DNA from: Agromyces albus
GTDB lineage: Bacteria; Actinomycetota; Actinomycetes; Actinomycetales; Microbacteriaceae
Direction: 5' to 3'
Length of the DNA stretch: 64,000 nucleotides
NCBI RefSeq assembly: GCF_030815405.1
Contig: NZ_JAUSWX010000001.1
Span: 1,798,001 to 1,862,000 of the forward strand
Of the stretch, positions 33,770-48,058 are shown in pieces. Made by a program: the position numbers and the translations under genes. A model generated the notes under the pieces. It searched no databases. It saw only the letters and a list, made by a program, of their open reading frames with translations, and was not told where the DNA came from. Position 1 is the stretch's first letter. Each line of letters opens with the position of its first letter.

Positions 33770-33775
33770 AGCCTA
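33770..33775 (-). promoter_or_regulatory. Probable polA -10 element
   Basis: TGTAGGCT on the minus strand is an extended -10 whose hexamer TAGGCT ends six bases before the GTG of polA, predicting a transcription start at or near the start codon. Confidence 0.5.
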
Positions 33776-33821
33776 CAAGCGACCGACGACACGGTTCGCC
33801 GGCCCGATCTCGAAGGCGAGT

Positions 33822-34241
33822 ATGACGCAGACGACCGATCCCATCGACTACCTCCAGGCCCGGGGAATCGGCGCGCTGGCCGACAAGATGGGCATCGAGT
33901 TCCTCGAATTCTCCGTCGAGCGCTCGGTCGCGAAGATGCCGGTCGAGGGCAACACGCAGCCCGCGATGCTCCTGCACGGCGGGGCGTACGTCGTGCTCGG
34001 CGAATCGCTCGGTTCGATGGCCGCGAACCTCTGGGCGGGCGAGGGCCGGCTCGCGGTGGGCATCGAGATCAACGCGACGCACACGCGCTCGGCCTCGAGC
34101 GGCTGGGTCACGGCTGTCTGCACGCCGATCCACCTCGGCCGCACGCTCACGACGCACGAGATCGCGGTCACCGACGATCAAGGTCGACGGTGTTCGACGA
34201 TCCGCATCACGAACCTGATCCGGGACCTGCAGCAGGCCTAA
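33822..34241 (+). CDS. Hotdog-fold acyl-CoA thioesterase (PaaI/MenI-like)
   Basis: 139-residue single hotdog domain. The segment PAMLLHGGAYVVLGESLGSM (about 47-66) contains the conserved HGG and helix with Glu that form the active site of PaaI/YbgC-type thioesterases. NATHTRSASSGWVTAVCTPIHLGR, at about 86-109, is the second conserved strand region. The family includes phenylacetyl-CoA and 1,4-dihydroxy-2-naphthoyl-CoA thioesterases; which one applies is unclear. The same gene neighbours polA and a pdtaR-like regulator in mycobacteria. It ends in a shared hairpin. Confidence 0.88.
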   Translation: MTQTTDPIDYLQARGIGALADKMGIEFLEFSVERSVAKMPVEGNTQPAMLLHGGAYVVLGESLGSMAANLWAGEGRLAVGIEINATHTRSASSGWVTAVCTPIHLGRTLTTHEIAVTDDQGRRCSTIRITNLIRDLQQA

Positions 34242-34253
34242 CCCCGCAGACGA

Positions 34254-34288
34254 CGGATGCCGCGACGAACGTGTCGTCGCGGCATCCG
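34254..34288. terminator. Bidirectional terminator between thioesterase and ANTAR regulator genes
   Basis: Perfect 15-bp arms, 34254-34268 and 34274-34288, with a five-base loop between convergent stops. The arms contain the window's recurring CGGATGCC / GGCATCCG octamer. Confidence 0.8.
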
Positions 34289-34303
34289 ATGATCGGGTCT
34301 GCG

Positions 34304-34909
34304 TTACTTCTTCTGCGAAAGCTGCTCGATGATCGCCTGCGAGACGTCTTTCATCGTGAGCCTGCGGTCCATCGACGCCTTCTGGATCCAGCGGAACGCC
34401 TCGGGCTCGGTGAGGCCCATCTTCTCGTTGAGCAGGCCCTTCGCCCGGTCGACGAGCTTGCGGGTCTCGAATCGCTCGACGAGGTCGCCGACCTCCGCTT
34501 CGAGCGCGATGATCTGGGCGTGGCGGGCCAAGGCGATCTCGATCGCGGGCAACAGGTCGTTCGGCGTGAACGGCTTCACCACGTAGGCGAGGGCGCCGGC
34601 TTCGGTCGCGCGCTCGACGAGCTCCTTCTGGCTGAACGCCGTGAGGAGCACGACCGGGGCGATGTGGCCCTTCGAGAGGCGTTCGGCCGCGGAGATGCCG
34701 TCGAGCTGGGGCATCTTCACGTCCATGATCACGAGGTCGGGACGAAGCTCAGTCGCGAGTGCCACCGCGGTCTCGCCGTCACCGGCCTCTCCGACGACCT
34801 CGAATCCGTTGTCGCGAAGGATCTCGACGATGTCGAGGCGGATGAGCGACTCATCCTCCGCCACGACCACGCGCCGTGGCGCCGACTGGGTGCTTTCGGT
34901 GTCTGTCAC
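34304..34909 (-). CDS. ANTAR-domain response regulator (PdtaR-like)
   Basis: 201-residue two-domain regulator. The receiver domain (about 13-130) has the acidic pocket Glu18/Asp19, the phosphoacceptor Asp63 in VIMDVKMPQLDG, Thr90, and Lys112 in YVVKPF. The C-terminal ANTAR domain (about 138-196) contains KLVDRAKGLLNEKMGLTEPE and binds paired RNA hairpins to prevent termination. It resembles mycobacterial PdtaR, which is activated by histidine kinase PdtaS. No kinase gene is adjacent. GTG 34909 is seven bases after a TAGGCT -10 with no ribosome-binding site, so it is probably leaderless. Confidence 0.93.
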   Translation of the reverse strand: MTDTESTQSAPRRVVVAEDESLIRLDIVEILRDNGFEVVGEAGDGETAVALATELRPDLVIMDVKMPQLDGISAAERLSKGHIAPVVLLTAFSQKELVERATEAGALAYVVKPFTPNDLLPAIEIALARHAQIIALEAEVGDLVERFETRKLVDRAKGLLNEKMGLTEPEAFRWIQKASMDRRLTMKDVSQAIIEQLSQKK

Positions 34910-34945
34910 GGAGGAAAGCCTACGGTATTCTGAGCAGGGCCCTTG

Positions 34946-35028
34946 GCCGGTGTGGCGGAATGGCAGACGCGGAGCACTCAAAATGCTTTGCCCGAAAGGG
35001 CGTGTGGGTTCGACCCCCACCACCGGCA
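34946..35028 (+). tRNA. tRNA-Leu (anticodon CAA)
   Basis: Folds as a class II tRNA: acceptor GCCGGTG with CACCGGC, D-arm GCG/CGC, anticodon stem GAGCA/TGCTT with loop CTCAAAA (anticodon CAA, codon TTG), a long variable arm with CCCGAAAGGG, and T-arm GTGGG/CCCAC around TTCGACC. Discriminator A is at 35028. The chromosome continues CCG, so the terminal CCA is not fully encoded. It sits alone between the ANTAR regulator gene and an SRPBCC gene. Confidence 0.96.
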
Positions 35029-35052
35029 CCGATGACCGGCGCTCACGAGCGC

Positions 35053-35505
35053 TCAGCCCGCGGCGGCGTCGCGGAGAAACGCATTGCGTCGCTCGATGAG
35101 ACGCTGAAGGTACGGGCCGACGACGAGCTCTGCCAGCCGTCCGAGCACTCCCAGCGGCGCCACGAGGCGCACCCGGTCGATCATGATGGTTCCGCCGTCG
35201 GGATCGGGCACGAACCGGTGCTCGTGACGGAAGGACCGGAACGGCCCCTTCACCTGCTCGTCGACGAATACGTCGGGGGGCGACATCCGCGTGATTCGGC
35301 TCGTCAGGCGGATCGGCACCCCGAAATGCCAAGCGCGCCAGGTCACTTCCTCGTCGAGGCCGATGAGGCCCGAGGTGACGCCCGCGACGGCACGCTCGCG
35401 CGAGGCGGCCATCGACGCCGTGTGCGCGTCGATGCTCCTCGACCGGTCGAATGACTCGTGCACACTCAGCGGCAGGCGAGTGCGGCATTCGAACTCGACG
35501 GTCAT
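35053..35505 (-). CDS. SRPBCC (START-like) ligand-binding protein
   Basis: 150-residue single-domain protein. The start TVEFECRTRLPLSVHESFDR and the centre (WRAWHFGVPIRLTSRI, then FVDEQVKGPFRSFRHEHRF), ending in a long amphipathic helix, match the polyketide cyclase/SRPBCC fold that binds hydrophobic ligands. Several family members are annotated as cyclase or epimerase relatives, but no catalytic residue can be assigned. It is an isolated gene, ending 24 bp from the tRNA-Leu on the opposite strand. Confidence 0.8.
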   Translation of the reverse strand: MTVEFECRTRLPLSVHESFDRSRSIDAHTASMAASRERAVAGVTSGLIGLDEEVTWRAWHFGVPIRLTSRITRMSPPDVFVDEQVKGPFRSFRHEHRFVPDPDGGTIMIDRVRLVAPLGVLGRLAELVVGPYLQRLIERRNAFLRDAAAG

Positions 35506-35522
35506 ACCCGCATTCTGGCATG

Positions 35523-35559
35523 CGTCGGGCCTGGCACCCCCTGGGTGCCGGGCCCGACG
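35523..35559. terminator. Long hairpin terminator after pyk
   Basis: Arms 35523-35539 and 35543-35559 pair over 17 bp with a single G-T wobble and a three-base loop. It starts just after the pyk stop (minus strand) and before the SRPBCC gene, so it most likely ends the glt-pyk transcript. Confidence 0.8.
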
Positions 35560-35568
35560 GGCTGCGGC

Positions 35569-36984
35569 TTAGAGCACCTCGCCCACGACGTGCACGCGCA
35601 CGTCGTTGGTGGTGCCGGGGATTCCGGGAGGGGAACCCGAGATGATGACGACCTTCTCGCCCTTGGCCGCCTTGCCGGTCTTCGCGAGCACGTCGTCGAC
35701 CTGTCCGACCATCTGGTCGGTGTGGGTCACGCGGTCGACCACGAACGACTCGACGCCCCAGTTCAGCGCCATACGGCGCCGGATGGCGGGGTCGGGCGTG
35801 AAGGCGAGGATGGGGATCTCGGAGCGGAGCCGCGACATCCGGCGCACCGACTCCCCCGACTCGGTGAACACGCAGAGGTACTTCGCGCGAACGAAGTCGG
35901 CGACCTCGACGGCCGCGAGCGTGATCGCGCCGGCCTGCGTGCGCGGCTTGGTGCCGAGCGGCAGGATGCGGTCGAGCCCGTGCTGCTCGGTCGACTCGAC
36001 GATGCGGGCCATTGTCTGCACCGTGACGACGGGATACTCACCGACGCTCGTCTCTCCGGAGAGCATGACCGCATCGGCGCCGTCGAGCACTGCGTTCGCG
36101 ACGTCGGAGGTCTCGGCTCGCGTCGGGACCGGGCTGTGGATCATCGACTCGAGCATCTGCGTCGCCACGATGACGGGCTTGGCAAGGCGACGGGCGATCT
36201 CGACCGCGCGCTTCTGCACGATCGGCACGGCCTCGAGCGGGAGCTCCACGCCGAGGTCGCCTCGCGCGACCATGATCGAGTCGAACGCCTCCGCGATCTC
36301 CTCGAGCGCGTCGACGGCCTGCGGCTTCTCGATCTTCGCGATCACCGGCACCCGCCGGCCGACCTCGTCCATGATCTCGTGCACGCGCCTGATGTCGGAG
36401 GCGTTCCGCACGAACGAGAGGGCGATGAGGTCGGCGCCGAGTTCGAGGCCCCAGCGGAGGTCGTCCTCGTCCTTCTCGGAGAGCGCGGGAACGTTGACCG
36501 CGACACCCGGGAGGTTGATGCCCTTGTTGTTCGACACGGGGCCGGCCACGACGACTCGGGTCGTGACGACGGTGCCGTCGGTCTCGAGCACCTCGACGCG
36601 AACCTTGCCGTCGTCGATGAGGAGGAAGTCGCCCGCGCGCACATCGTCGGGCAGGCCCTTGTAGGTCGTGCTGACGATCTCCTTCGTGCCGACGATGTCG
36701 TCGGTCGTGATCTTGAAGGTGTCGCCCTCGGCGAGCTCGTACGGCCCGCCCTCGAACTTGCCGAGCCGGATCTTCGGCCCCTGCAGGTCGACGAGCACGG
36801 CAACCGCCCGGCCCGAGTCGTTCGCGGCCTTCCTGATGTTCTGGTAGACCCCCTCGTGCACGTCGTAGGTGCCGTGGCTCAGGTTCATGCGAGCGACGTC
36901 GACGCCCGCATCGATGATCGCCCGGATCTGTTCGTAGCTCGACGTCGCCGGGCCGAGGGTGGCGACGATCTTCGCTCGTCTCAT
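35569..36984 (-). CDS. pyk: Pyruvate kinase
   Basis: Converts phosphoenolpyruvate and ADP to pyruvate and ATP at the end of glycolysis. The protein has 471 residues. The N-terminal RRAKIVATLGPATSS, MNLSHGTYD, and metal/substrate motifs AKIEKPQAVDAL and MVARGDLGVELP are all present, with the C-terminal allosteric domain from about residue 345. ATG 36984 has AGGAG upstream. It lies 74 bp downstream of gltD; a small 7-bp hairpin at 37036-37051 just after the gltD stop could partly separate them. Confidence 0.97.
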   Translation of the reverse strand: MRRAKIVATLGPATSSYEQIRAIIDAGVDVARMNLSHGTYDVHEGVYQNIRKAANDSGRAVAVLVDLQGPKIRLGKFEGGPYELAEGDTFKITTDDIVGTKEIVSTTYKGLPDDVRAGDFLLIDDGKVRVEVLETDGTVVTTRVVVAGPVSNNKGINLPGVAVNVPALSEKDEDDLRWGLELGADLIALSFVRNASDIRRVHEIMDEVGRRVPVIAKIEKPQAVDALEEIAEAFDSIMVARGDLGVELPLEAVPIVQKRAVEIARRLAKPVIVATQMLESMIHSPVPTRAETSDVANAVLDGADAVMLSGETSVGEYPVVTVQTMARIVESTEQHGLDRILPLGTKPRTQAGAITLAAVEVADFVRAKYLCVFTESGESVRRMSRLRSEIPILAFTPDPAIRRRMALNWGVESFVVDRVTHTDQMVGQVDDVLAKTGKAAKGEKVVIISGSPPGIPGTTNDVRVHVVGEVL

Positions 36985-37058
36985 GTGGTTGTGCTCCTGG
37001 TGTTCCGCGCCGAAGCGCTGGTTCGGGGGTCGGGGCGCGCCGTGCGGCGCGTCGGGGT

Positions 37059-38516
<1,458 letters not shown>

Positions 38517-38569
38517 CTGTCACCTCCATGCGGTTCATGGGCACAGCTCTTGTCCAGACGGACATTGCG

Positions 38570-43162
<4,593 letters not shown>

Positions 43163-43258
43163 CAACTAGTTGTCAGCGGGGGACGTCGTCGGCCCTGCAA
43201 GGGGATGTCGCGGCGCATGGTGCGGCGTCGCGTTCGGTGAACGTGGTGAATGGGCGTC

Positions 43259-44254
43259 CTACGGTGAGGGTGACCGGCTCGAGCTTGTGGCTGCGGTCTC
43301 GCCCGTGTCGTTCCCGCCCTCGACGTCATCGTCGAGAGAGTCGGAGTCGGACTCGGTTTCGTCCGAGTCTACCTCAGCGTCGGCGCCCTTCCATTCACGG
43401 CCCGGTTCGTAGGGCGTCGGCTCGTCGCCGGTGTGCCTTCGGCTCTGTACCACGAAGATCACGATGCCGAGCAGGATGGCCGCGAACGACGCCCACACGT
43501 TGACCCGGATGCCGAGGAACATCTCGCTGGGATCGACCCGGATCGACTCGAAGAACGAGCGACCGAGGCCGTACCAGATGAGGTAGACGGCGAACGCCTT
43601 GCCCCAGCGCAGGTTGATCTTGCGCCCGAGGAAGATGATGAGCGCCGCTCCGGCGAGGTTCCAGATGATCTCGTAGAGGAACGTCGGGTGGAAGAGCGTG
43701 CCGTCGGGCAGGCCCGCCGGGAATGCCGGGTTGGCCGAGTCGATCTCAAGGCCCCAGGGCAGGTCGGTGGGCATGCCGAAGAGTTCATGGTTGAACCAGT
43801 TGCCGAGGCGGCCGGTGGCCTGCGCGACGAGCAGGCCTGGGGCGAGCGCGTCGGCGAACGACAGGAACCGGATACCAGTCTGCTTGCACCCGATGAAGAC
43901 GCCGACCGCACCGCCGAGGAGCGACCCATAGATCGCAATCCCACCCTCGGCGATCGCGAAGACGCGCCACCATTCCTGGCCTTCGAAGTAGTCGGCCGGG
44001 TGGGTCAGCACGTGGTAGACCCGCGCGCCGATGATGCCGAGCAGCACCGCCCACAGGGCGATGTCGAGCACGACGCCGGGCTCCGCGCCGCGCGTGGTCA
44101 GTCGCCGCGACGTGATGATCACCGCGAGGACCATTCCGAGCAGGATGCACAGCGCATATGTGTGGATAGCGATCACGCCGCCCCATGGAAGCGGGATTTC
44201 CCAAAGAATCCGCCATGCCTCATCGGGGCTCGGGATGCTGAACGGTGCGATCAC
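43259..44254 (-). CDS. lgt: Prolipoprotein diacylglyceryl transferase
   Basis: Integral membrane enzyme that adds diacylglycerol to the lipobox cysteine of lipoproteins such as the sugar-binding protein in this window. The protein has 331 residues with about seven transmembrane helices. The Lgt signature is ATGRLGNWFNHELFGMPTDL, and the HPADYFEGQEWW and YGSLLGGAVG segments are typical. The last ~60 residues are a hydrophilic Asp/Glu/Ser-rich tail beyond the conserved fold. Start is GTG 44254. Its position after trpA is common in actinobacteria. Confidence 0.95.
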   Translation of the reverse strand: MIAPFSIPSPDEAWRILWEIPLPWGGVIAIHTYALCILLGMVLAVIITSRRLTTRGAEPGVVLDIALWAVLLGIIGARVYHVLTHPADYFEGQEWWRVFAIAEGGIAIYGSLLGGAVGVFIGCKQTGIRFLSFADALAPGLLVAQATGRLGNWFNHELFGMPTDLPWGLEIDSANPAFPAGLPDGTLFHPTFLYEIIWNLAGAALIIFLGRKINLRWGKAFAVYLIWYGLGRSFFESIRVDPSEMFLGIRVNVWASFAAILLGIVIFVVQSRRHTGDEPTPYEPGREWKGADAEVDSDETESDSDSLDDDVEGGNDTGETAATSSSRSPSP

Positions 44255-44312
44255 TCGGGCTGCTGCCTTTCCTCAGACGACTGGCGGCCGCGAGGGCCTC
44301 AGTCAGCGTACT

Positions 44313-45098
44313 TCACTCGAGGTGGGTGCCGCGCGCGAGCTCCGCGGCCAGAGCGCCGGCCGCGGGAACGCCGCCCGTCGCGAGTGCGTTCACGAGTGCC
44401 GAGCCGACGATCGCACCGTCGGCGTACTCGAGCACCTCGGCCACCTGGGCCGCGGTCGAGATGCCGAGACCGACGCAGCTCGCCGGGGCGCCTGCGTCGG
44501 AGAGGCGCGCGACGAGCCGGCGCGCCGCCTGGTCGACGTCGGTGCGGGCTCCGGTGATGCCCATCGTCGACACCGCGTAGACGAAACCGCGGCTCGCATC
44601 GACGGCCTGCCGGATGCGGGCGTCGCTCGACGTGGGGGCGGCGAGGAAGACGCGGTCGAGTCCGGTGCGCTCGGCTGCGGCGATCCATTCGGCCGCTTCG
44701 TCGGGAATGAGGTCGGGGGTGATGAGCCCCGCTCCCCCGGCGGTTGCGAGATCGTCGGCGAACCGGTCGACGCCGTACTGCACCACGGGGTTCCAGTAGG
44801 TCATGATGAGCACAGGGGCATCCGTGCGCTCAGTGATGCGGCGTACCGCCTCGAACCCGTGCGTGAGCCGGAAACCGTTGGCAAGCGCCTGCTGGGTCGC
44901 GGCCTGGATGACCGGGCCGTCCATGACGGGATCGGAATACGGGAGGCCGAGCTCGAGCACGTCGACGCCGTTCTCGACGAGCGCGACAGCAGCCTCCACG
45001 CTCTCGTCGAGGGTGGGGAATCCGACCGGCAGGTAGCCGATGAGCGCGCCATTCGCCTCGTCGTTGCGCCGGCGGATGACGGGACCAGCGGTTCTCAC
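44313..45098 (-). CDS. trpA: Tryptophan synthase alpha chain
   Basis: Cleaves indole-3-glycerol phosphate to indole and glyceraldehyde-3-phosphate. It is a 261-residue TIM barrel. The catalytic Glu and Asp lie in [19 protein letters not shown] (about 49-67), and [13 protein letters not shown] marks the phosphate site. Start GTG 45098 overlaps the trpB stop by four bases, which couples synthesis of the two subunits of the alpha2-beta2 complex. Confidence 0.97.
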   Translation of the reverse strand: MRTAGPVIRRRNDEANGALIGYLPVGFPTLDESVEAAVALVENGVDVLELGLPYSDPVMDGPVIQAATQQALANGFRLTHGFEAVRRITERTDAPVLIMTYWNPVVQYGVDRFADDLATAGGAGLITPDLIPDEAAEWIAAAERTGLDRVFLAAPTSSDARIRQAVDASRGFVYAVSTMGITGARTDVDQAARRLVARLSDAGAPASCVGLGISTAAQVAEVLEYADGAIVGSALVNALATGGVPAAGALAAELARGTHLE

Positions 45099-46303
45099 TT
45101 GGGGTTCTCCTGGTCGTAGAGCTCGAAGTACGTCGCCGCCGTGTCCATGTCTTTATCGCCGCGGCCCGAGAGGTTCACGAGGATCGTCGCGTCGGGGCCC
45201 AGCTCGCGTCCGAGCTCGAGGGTGCCCGCGAGCGCGTGCGCCGACTCGATCGCGGGGATGATGCCCTCGGTGCGGGTGAGCAGGCGCAGCGCGTTCATGG
45301 CAGCGGCATCCGTCACCGGCCGGTACGTCGCCCGCCCGATCGCCGAGAGCCAGGAGTGCTCGGGGCCGACGCCCGGATAGTCGAGGCCCGCCGAGATCGA
45401 GTGCGACTCGATCGTCTGGCCGTCGTCATCTTGCAGGAGGTAGCTGCGGGCGCCGTGCAGCACGCCCGGGCGGCCGCGCGTGATGGTCGCGGCGTGGCGT
45501 TCGGTGTCGACGCCCTCGCCGCCGGCCTCGAAGCCGTAGAGGGCGACGTCGGTGTCGTCGAGGAACGCGTGGAAGATGCCGATCGCGTTCGAGCCGCCGC
45601 CGACGCACGCGGCGACGGCGGTGGGCAGCGCACCGGTGAGGTCGAGCACCTGCTGGCGGGCCTCTTCGCCGATGATCTTCTGGAAGTCGCGCACCATCTC
45701 GGGGAACGGGTGCGGACCGGCGACCGTGCCGAAGATGTAGTTCGTCGTGGCGACATTCGTGACCCAGTCGCGCATGGCCTCGTTGATCGCGTCTTTCAGG
45801 GTGCGCGATCCCGCCTTCACCGCGACGACCTCGGCGCCGAGCAGGCGCATGCGGGCGACGTTCAGCGCCTGGCGCTCGGTGTCGACCTCGCCCATGTAGA
45901 TGACGCAGTCGAGGCCGAAGAGGGCGGCGGCCGTCGCCGTTGCGACGCCGTGCTGGCCCGCGCCGGTCTCGGCGATCACGCGGGTCTTCCCGATGCGCTT
46001 CGTGAGCAGCGCCTGGCCGAGCACGTTGTTGATCTTGTGCGAGCCGGTGTGGTTCAGGTCTTCGCGCTTCAGGATGACTCGGGCACCGCCGGCGTGCGCG
46101 GCGAATCGCGGCACCTCGGTGATGATCGACGGGCGCCCGGTGTAGCTGCGGCCGAGCTCGGCGAGCTCGGCTCCGAATCCGGGGTCGAGCTTCGCGAGGT
46201 CGTAGGCCTCGCCGAGCTCGTCGAGTGCTGCGATGAGCGACTCGGGCACGAATCGCCCGCCGAAGTCGCCGAAGTACGGACCGGTCTGCGCTCTGAGCGC
46301 CAT
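45095..46303 (-). CDS. trpB: Tryptophan synthase beta chain
   Basis: PLP enzyme that condenses indole with serine to form tryptophan. The protein has 402 residues from ATG 46303. The PLP lysine is in [26 protein letters not shown] is next to the active site, and GGGSNAIG binds the PLP phosphate. The start is chosen because the family N-terminus ([19 protein letters not shown]) begins there; an upstream start would lie inside trpC. Only one base separates it from the trpC stop. Confidence 0.97.
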   Translation of the reverse strand: MALRAQTGPYFGDFGGRFVPESLIAALDELGEAYDLAKLDPGFGAELAELGRSYTGRPSIITEVPRFAAHAGGARVILKREDLNHTGSHKINNVLGQALLTKRIGKTRVIAETGAGQHGVATATAAALFGLDCVIYMGEVDTERQALNVARMRLLGAEVVAVKAGSRTLKDAINEAMRDWVTNVATTNYIFGTVAGPHPFPEMVRDFQKIIGEEARQQVLDLTGALPTAVAACVGGGSNAIGIFHAFLDDTDVALYGFEAGGEGVDTERHAATITRGRPGVLHGARSYLLQDDDGQTIESHSISAGLDYPGVGPEHSWLSAIGRATYRPVTDAAAMNALRLLTRTEGIIPAIESAHALAGTLELGRELGPDATILVNLSGRGDKDMDTAATYFELYDQENPK

Positions 46304-46304
46304 G

Positions 46305-47075
46305 TCACACCGCCAGGAAAGCTGAGAGGTTGGCAATCGGGTCGCCCGTCACGAGGGCCTCGCCGACGAGCACGACGTCGGCGCCCGCTGCGCGATAGTG
46401 GGCGACATCGTCGGCAGACTTCACCGCGGACTCGGCCACGCGGATCGCGCCCGCGGGGAAGCGAGCGGCGAGCCGGCCGAACAGGTCGCGATCGAGCTCG
46501 AAGGTCGAGAGATCGCGGGCGTTCACGCCGATGAGCCTGGCGCCGAGCGCCGCGGCTCGCTCGAGCTCCTCGGCCGAGTGGGTCTCTACGAGCGGGGTCA
46601 TGCCGAGCTCGACGATGAGGTCATAGAGCTCGCGGAGCTCACGGTCGTCGAGGGCTGCGACGATGAGGAGCACGAGGTCGGCGCCGGCGGCGCGCGCCTC
46701 GAACACCTGGTAGGGCGTCGCGATGAAGTCCTTGCGCAGGATGGGCAGCGCCACCGCCGCACGCACGGCCTCGAGGTCGTCGAGCGATCCGCCGAACTTG
46801 CGCCCCTCGGTGAGCACGCTGATCGCGCTCGCACCGCCGAGCTCGTAACTGCGCGCGAGTGCCGCCGGGTCGCCGATCGTCGCGAGCGCGCCGCGCGACG
46901 GGCTCGACCGCTTGATCTCGGCGATCACCTTCACGTGCGACGACCGCCGGAGCGCCTCGAGCGCATCGAGCGCGGCCGGGCGCACGAGCGCGGCTGCCTC
47001 CACCTCAGCGAGGGGGCGCGCCTCGCGGCGCACGAGTGAGTCGGCGACCGCGTTCGCGGTCAGTTCGGAGAGCAC
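46305..47075 (-). CDS. trpC: Indole-3-glycerol phosphate synthase
   Basis: Closes the indole ring from CdRP in tryptophan synthesis. It is a 256-residue TIM barrel with [13 protein letters not shown] (catalytic Lys and substrate Ser), [20 protein letters not shown], which is typical at about 112-131, and [13 protein letters not shown]. No TrpF domain is fused, consistent with actinobacteria using the bifunctional PriA/HisA isomerase. Start is GTG 47075, three bases after the HGxxPAAW gene. Confidence 0.97.
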   Translation of the reverse strand: MLSELTANAVADSLVRREARPLAEVEAAALVRPAALDALEALRRSSHVKVIAEIKRSSPSRGALATIGDPAALARSYELGGASAISVLTEGRKFGGSLDDLEAVRAAVALPILRKDFIATPYQVFEARAAGADLVLLIVAALDDRELRELYDLIVELGMTPLVETHSAEELERAAALGARLIGVNARDLSTFELDRDLFGRLAARFPAGAIRVAESAVKSADDVAHYRAAGADVVLVGEALVTGDPIANLSAFLAV

Positions 47076-47078
47076 GTC

Positions 47079-47309
47079 TCAGTGCACCTTCGTGGTGACC
47101 TTGTCGCCGCCGACGCCGTAGCCGGCGCGCGCGAGGACCCAGCCGACCACGAGACCGATGACGAGCAGCACCGCCGAGGCCCAGACGAGCCACTGCACGT
47201 CGAGGAAGAACGCAACCGTGCCGATCACGAAGGCGATGAGCATGATCGTGACAGAGGTCCACGCCGCGGGCGAGTGTCCGTGGCCGGGATCGTCGGTCTC
47301 AGTGCTCAT
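47079..47309 (-). CDS. HGxxPAAW-motif small membrane protein
   Basis: 76-residue protein with the actinobacterial signature HGHSPAAW (residues about 9-16), then two hydrophobic helices (about 18-36 and 39-58) and a basic C-terminal tail. The family is found mainly beside trp genes in actinobacteria and its function is not known. ATG 47309 has AAGGAG at good spacing; an upstream start would remove that fit. It starts a sub-operon with trpC-trpB-trpA. Confidence 0.87.
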   Translation of the reverse strand: MSTETDDPGHGHSPAAWTSVTIMLIAFVIGTVAFFLDVQWLVWASAVLLVIGLVVGWVLARAGYGVGGDKVTTKVH

Positions 47310-47334
47310 GATGCTCCTTCGTTGCAAGATTCGA

Positions 47335-47390
47335 CGGCAAGTCTACCGGGCGCGGACTTGCCGCTGAGAATCGGGGAACCAGCCCCCGAT
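47335..47390 (-). other. Two hairpins and a -10-like hexamer within the trp cluster
   Basis: In the 125-bp gap after the Trp-associated membrane protein, arms 47370-47376/47384-47390 (7 bp) and 47335-47343/47355-47363 (9 bp) form two adjacent hairpins. TAGACT on the minus strand (47340-47345) lies 30 bases before the HGxxPAAW ATG. The stretch may combine a weak terminator or attenuator with an internal promoter for HGxxPAAW-trpCBA. Confidence 0.4.
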
Positions 47391-47434
47391 CAGCTCCGCG
47401 CGAGGCGACGCTCCCGGCCCGCGGCGGCATCCGC

Positions 47435-48058
47435 TCACCCCGTGGGGTCGTCGCCGCGACTGAGCTCGTCCCAGTCGTCGATGGCGCGGTCCGAGGCCGC
47501 TCGAGGCGCGGGTTCGGTGTGGTCGTCGGTCTCGGCGAGCCGCACACCGCGGTAGCGACGAGAGGAGGCGGGCCACTTCGTGCCCGTCGCGAGCACGACG
47601 ATGCCCGCGAGCACCACGATCGCTCCGCCCGCGATCGCTGCGGCAGGCCAGGCTGATGCGGTGATGGATGCCACGAGCTCGGCGGTCGGCCCGGCGCCCG
47701 AGACGCCCGTGGCATCCGTCACCGCCGGCGACACGGCCGCGACCGGATCGCCGATCGAGGTCGACGCGGCGAACACGATGCACGCGCCGAGGAGCACCTC
47801 GAGCACGCCGAGCACCATGCGGAGGCCGGGGCCGGCGAGCGCAAGTGCGGCGACGAGTGCGAGCCCGGCGAGCGCGAGCGCCGCGAGGGCGGGCGAGGCG
47901 ATGCTCCCGGCGACCGGAATGGGGTCGGCGCCCGTGCCTGCGCCTGCCCCGTCGGCGAGGCGGAGATCGAACCAGTTCTGGCTCCACGAGAGCAGCGTGA
48001 GCCCGGCGCCGACGACCGTCGCGATGATCGCGGGCGACTTCATGCGCGAGGAGTTCAC
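47435..48058 (-). CDS. Trp biosynthesis-associated membrane protein
   Basis: 207-residue protein with four hydrophobic segments (about 8-24, 50-70, 78-95 and 128-148) and a charged C-terminal tail. Segment order, size and position between trpE and trpC match the TIGR02234 family of actinobacterial Trp-associated membrane proteins, of unknown role. GTG 48058 overlaps the trpE stop by four bases; an ATG at 48043 is the alternative start. Confidence 0.85.
   Translation of the reverse strand: MNSSRMKSPAIIATVVGAGLTLLSWSQNWFDLRLADGAGAGTGADPIPVAGSIASPALAALALAGLALVAALALAGPGLRMVLGVLEVLLGACIVFAASTSIGDPVAAVSPAVTDATGVSGAGPTAELVASITASAWPAAAIAGGAIVVLAGIVVLATGTKWPASSRRYRGVRLAETDDHTEPAPRAASDRAIDDWDELSRGDDPTG

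Noticed and set aside
34946..35505. tRNA-Leu as an integration site for a mobile element
   Set aside because: No integrase, no direct repeat of the tRNA 3' end and no change in base composition nearby.
37036..37051. 7-bp hairpin (CGCGCCG/CGGCGCG) after gltD as a terminator
   Set aside because: Two-base loop, short stem and very GC-rich background; such stems occur by chance in this sequence, so it is mentioned only under pyk.
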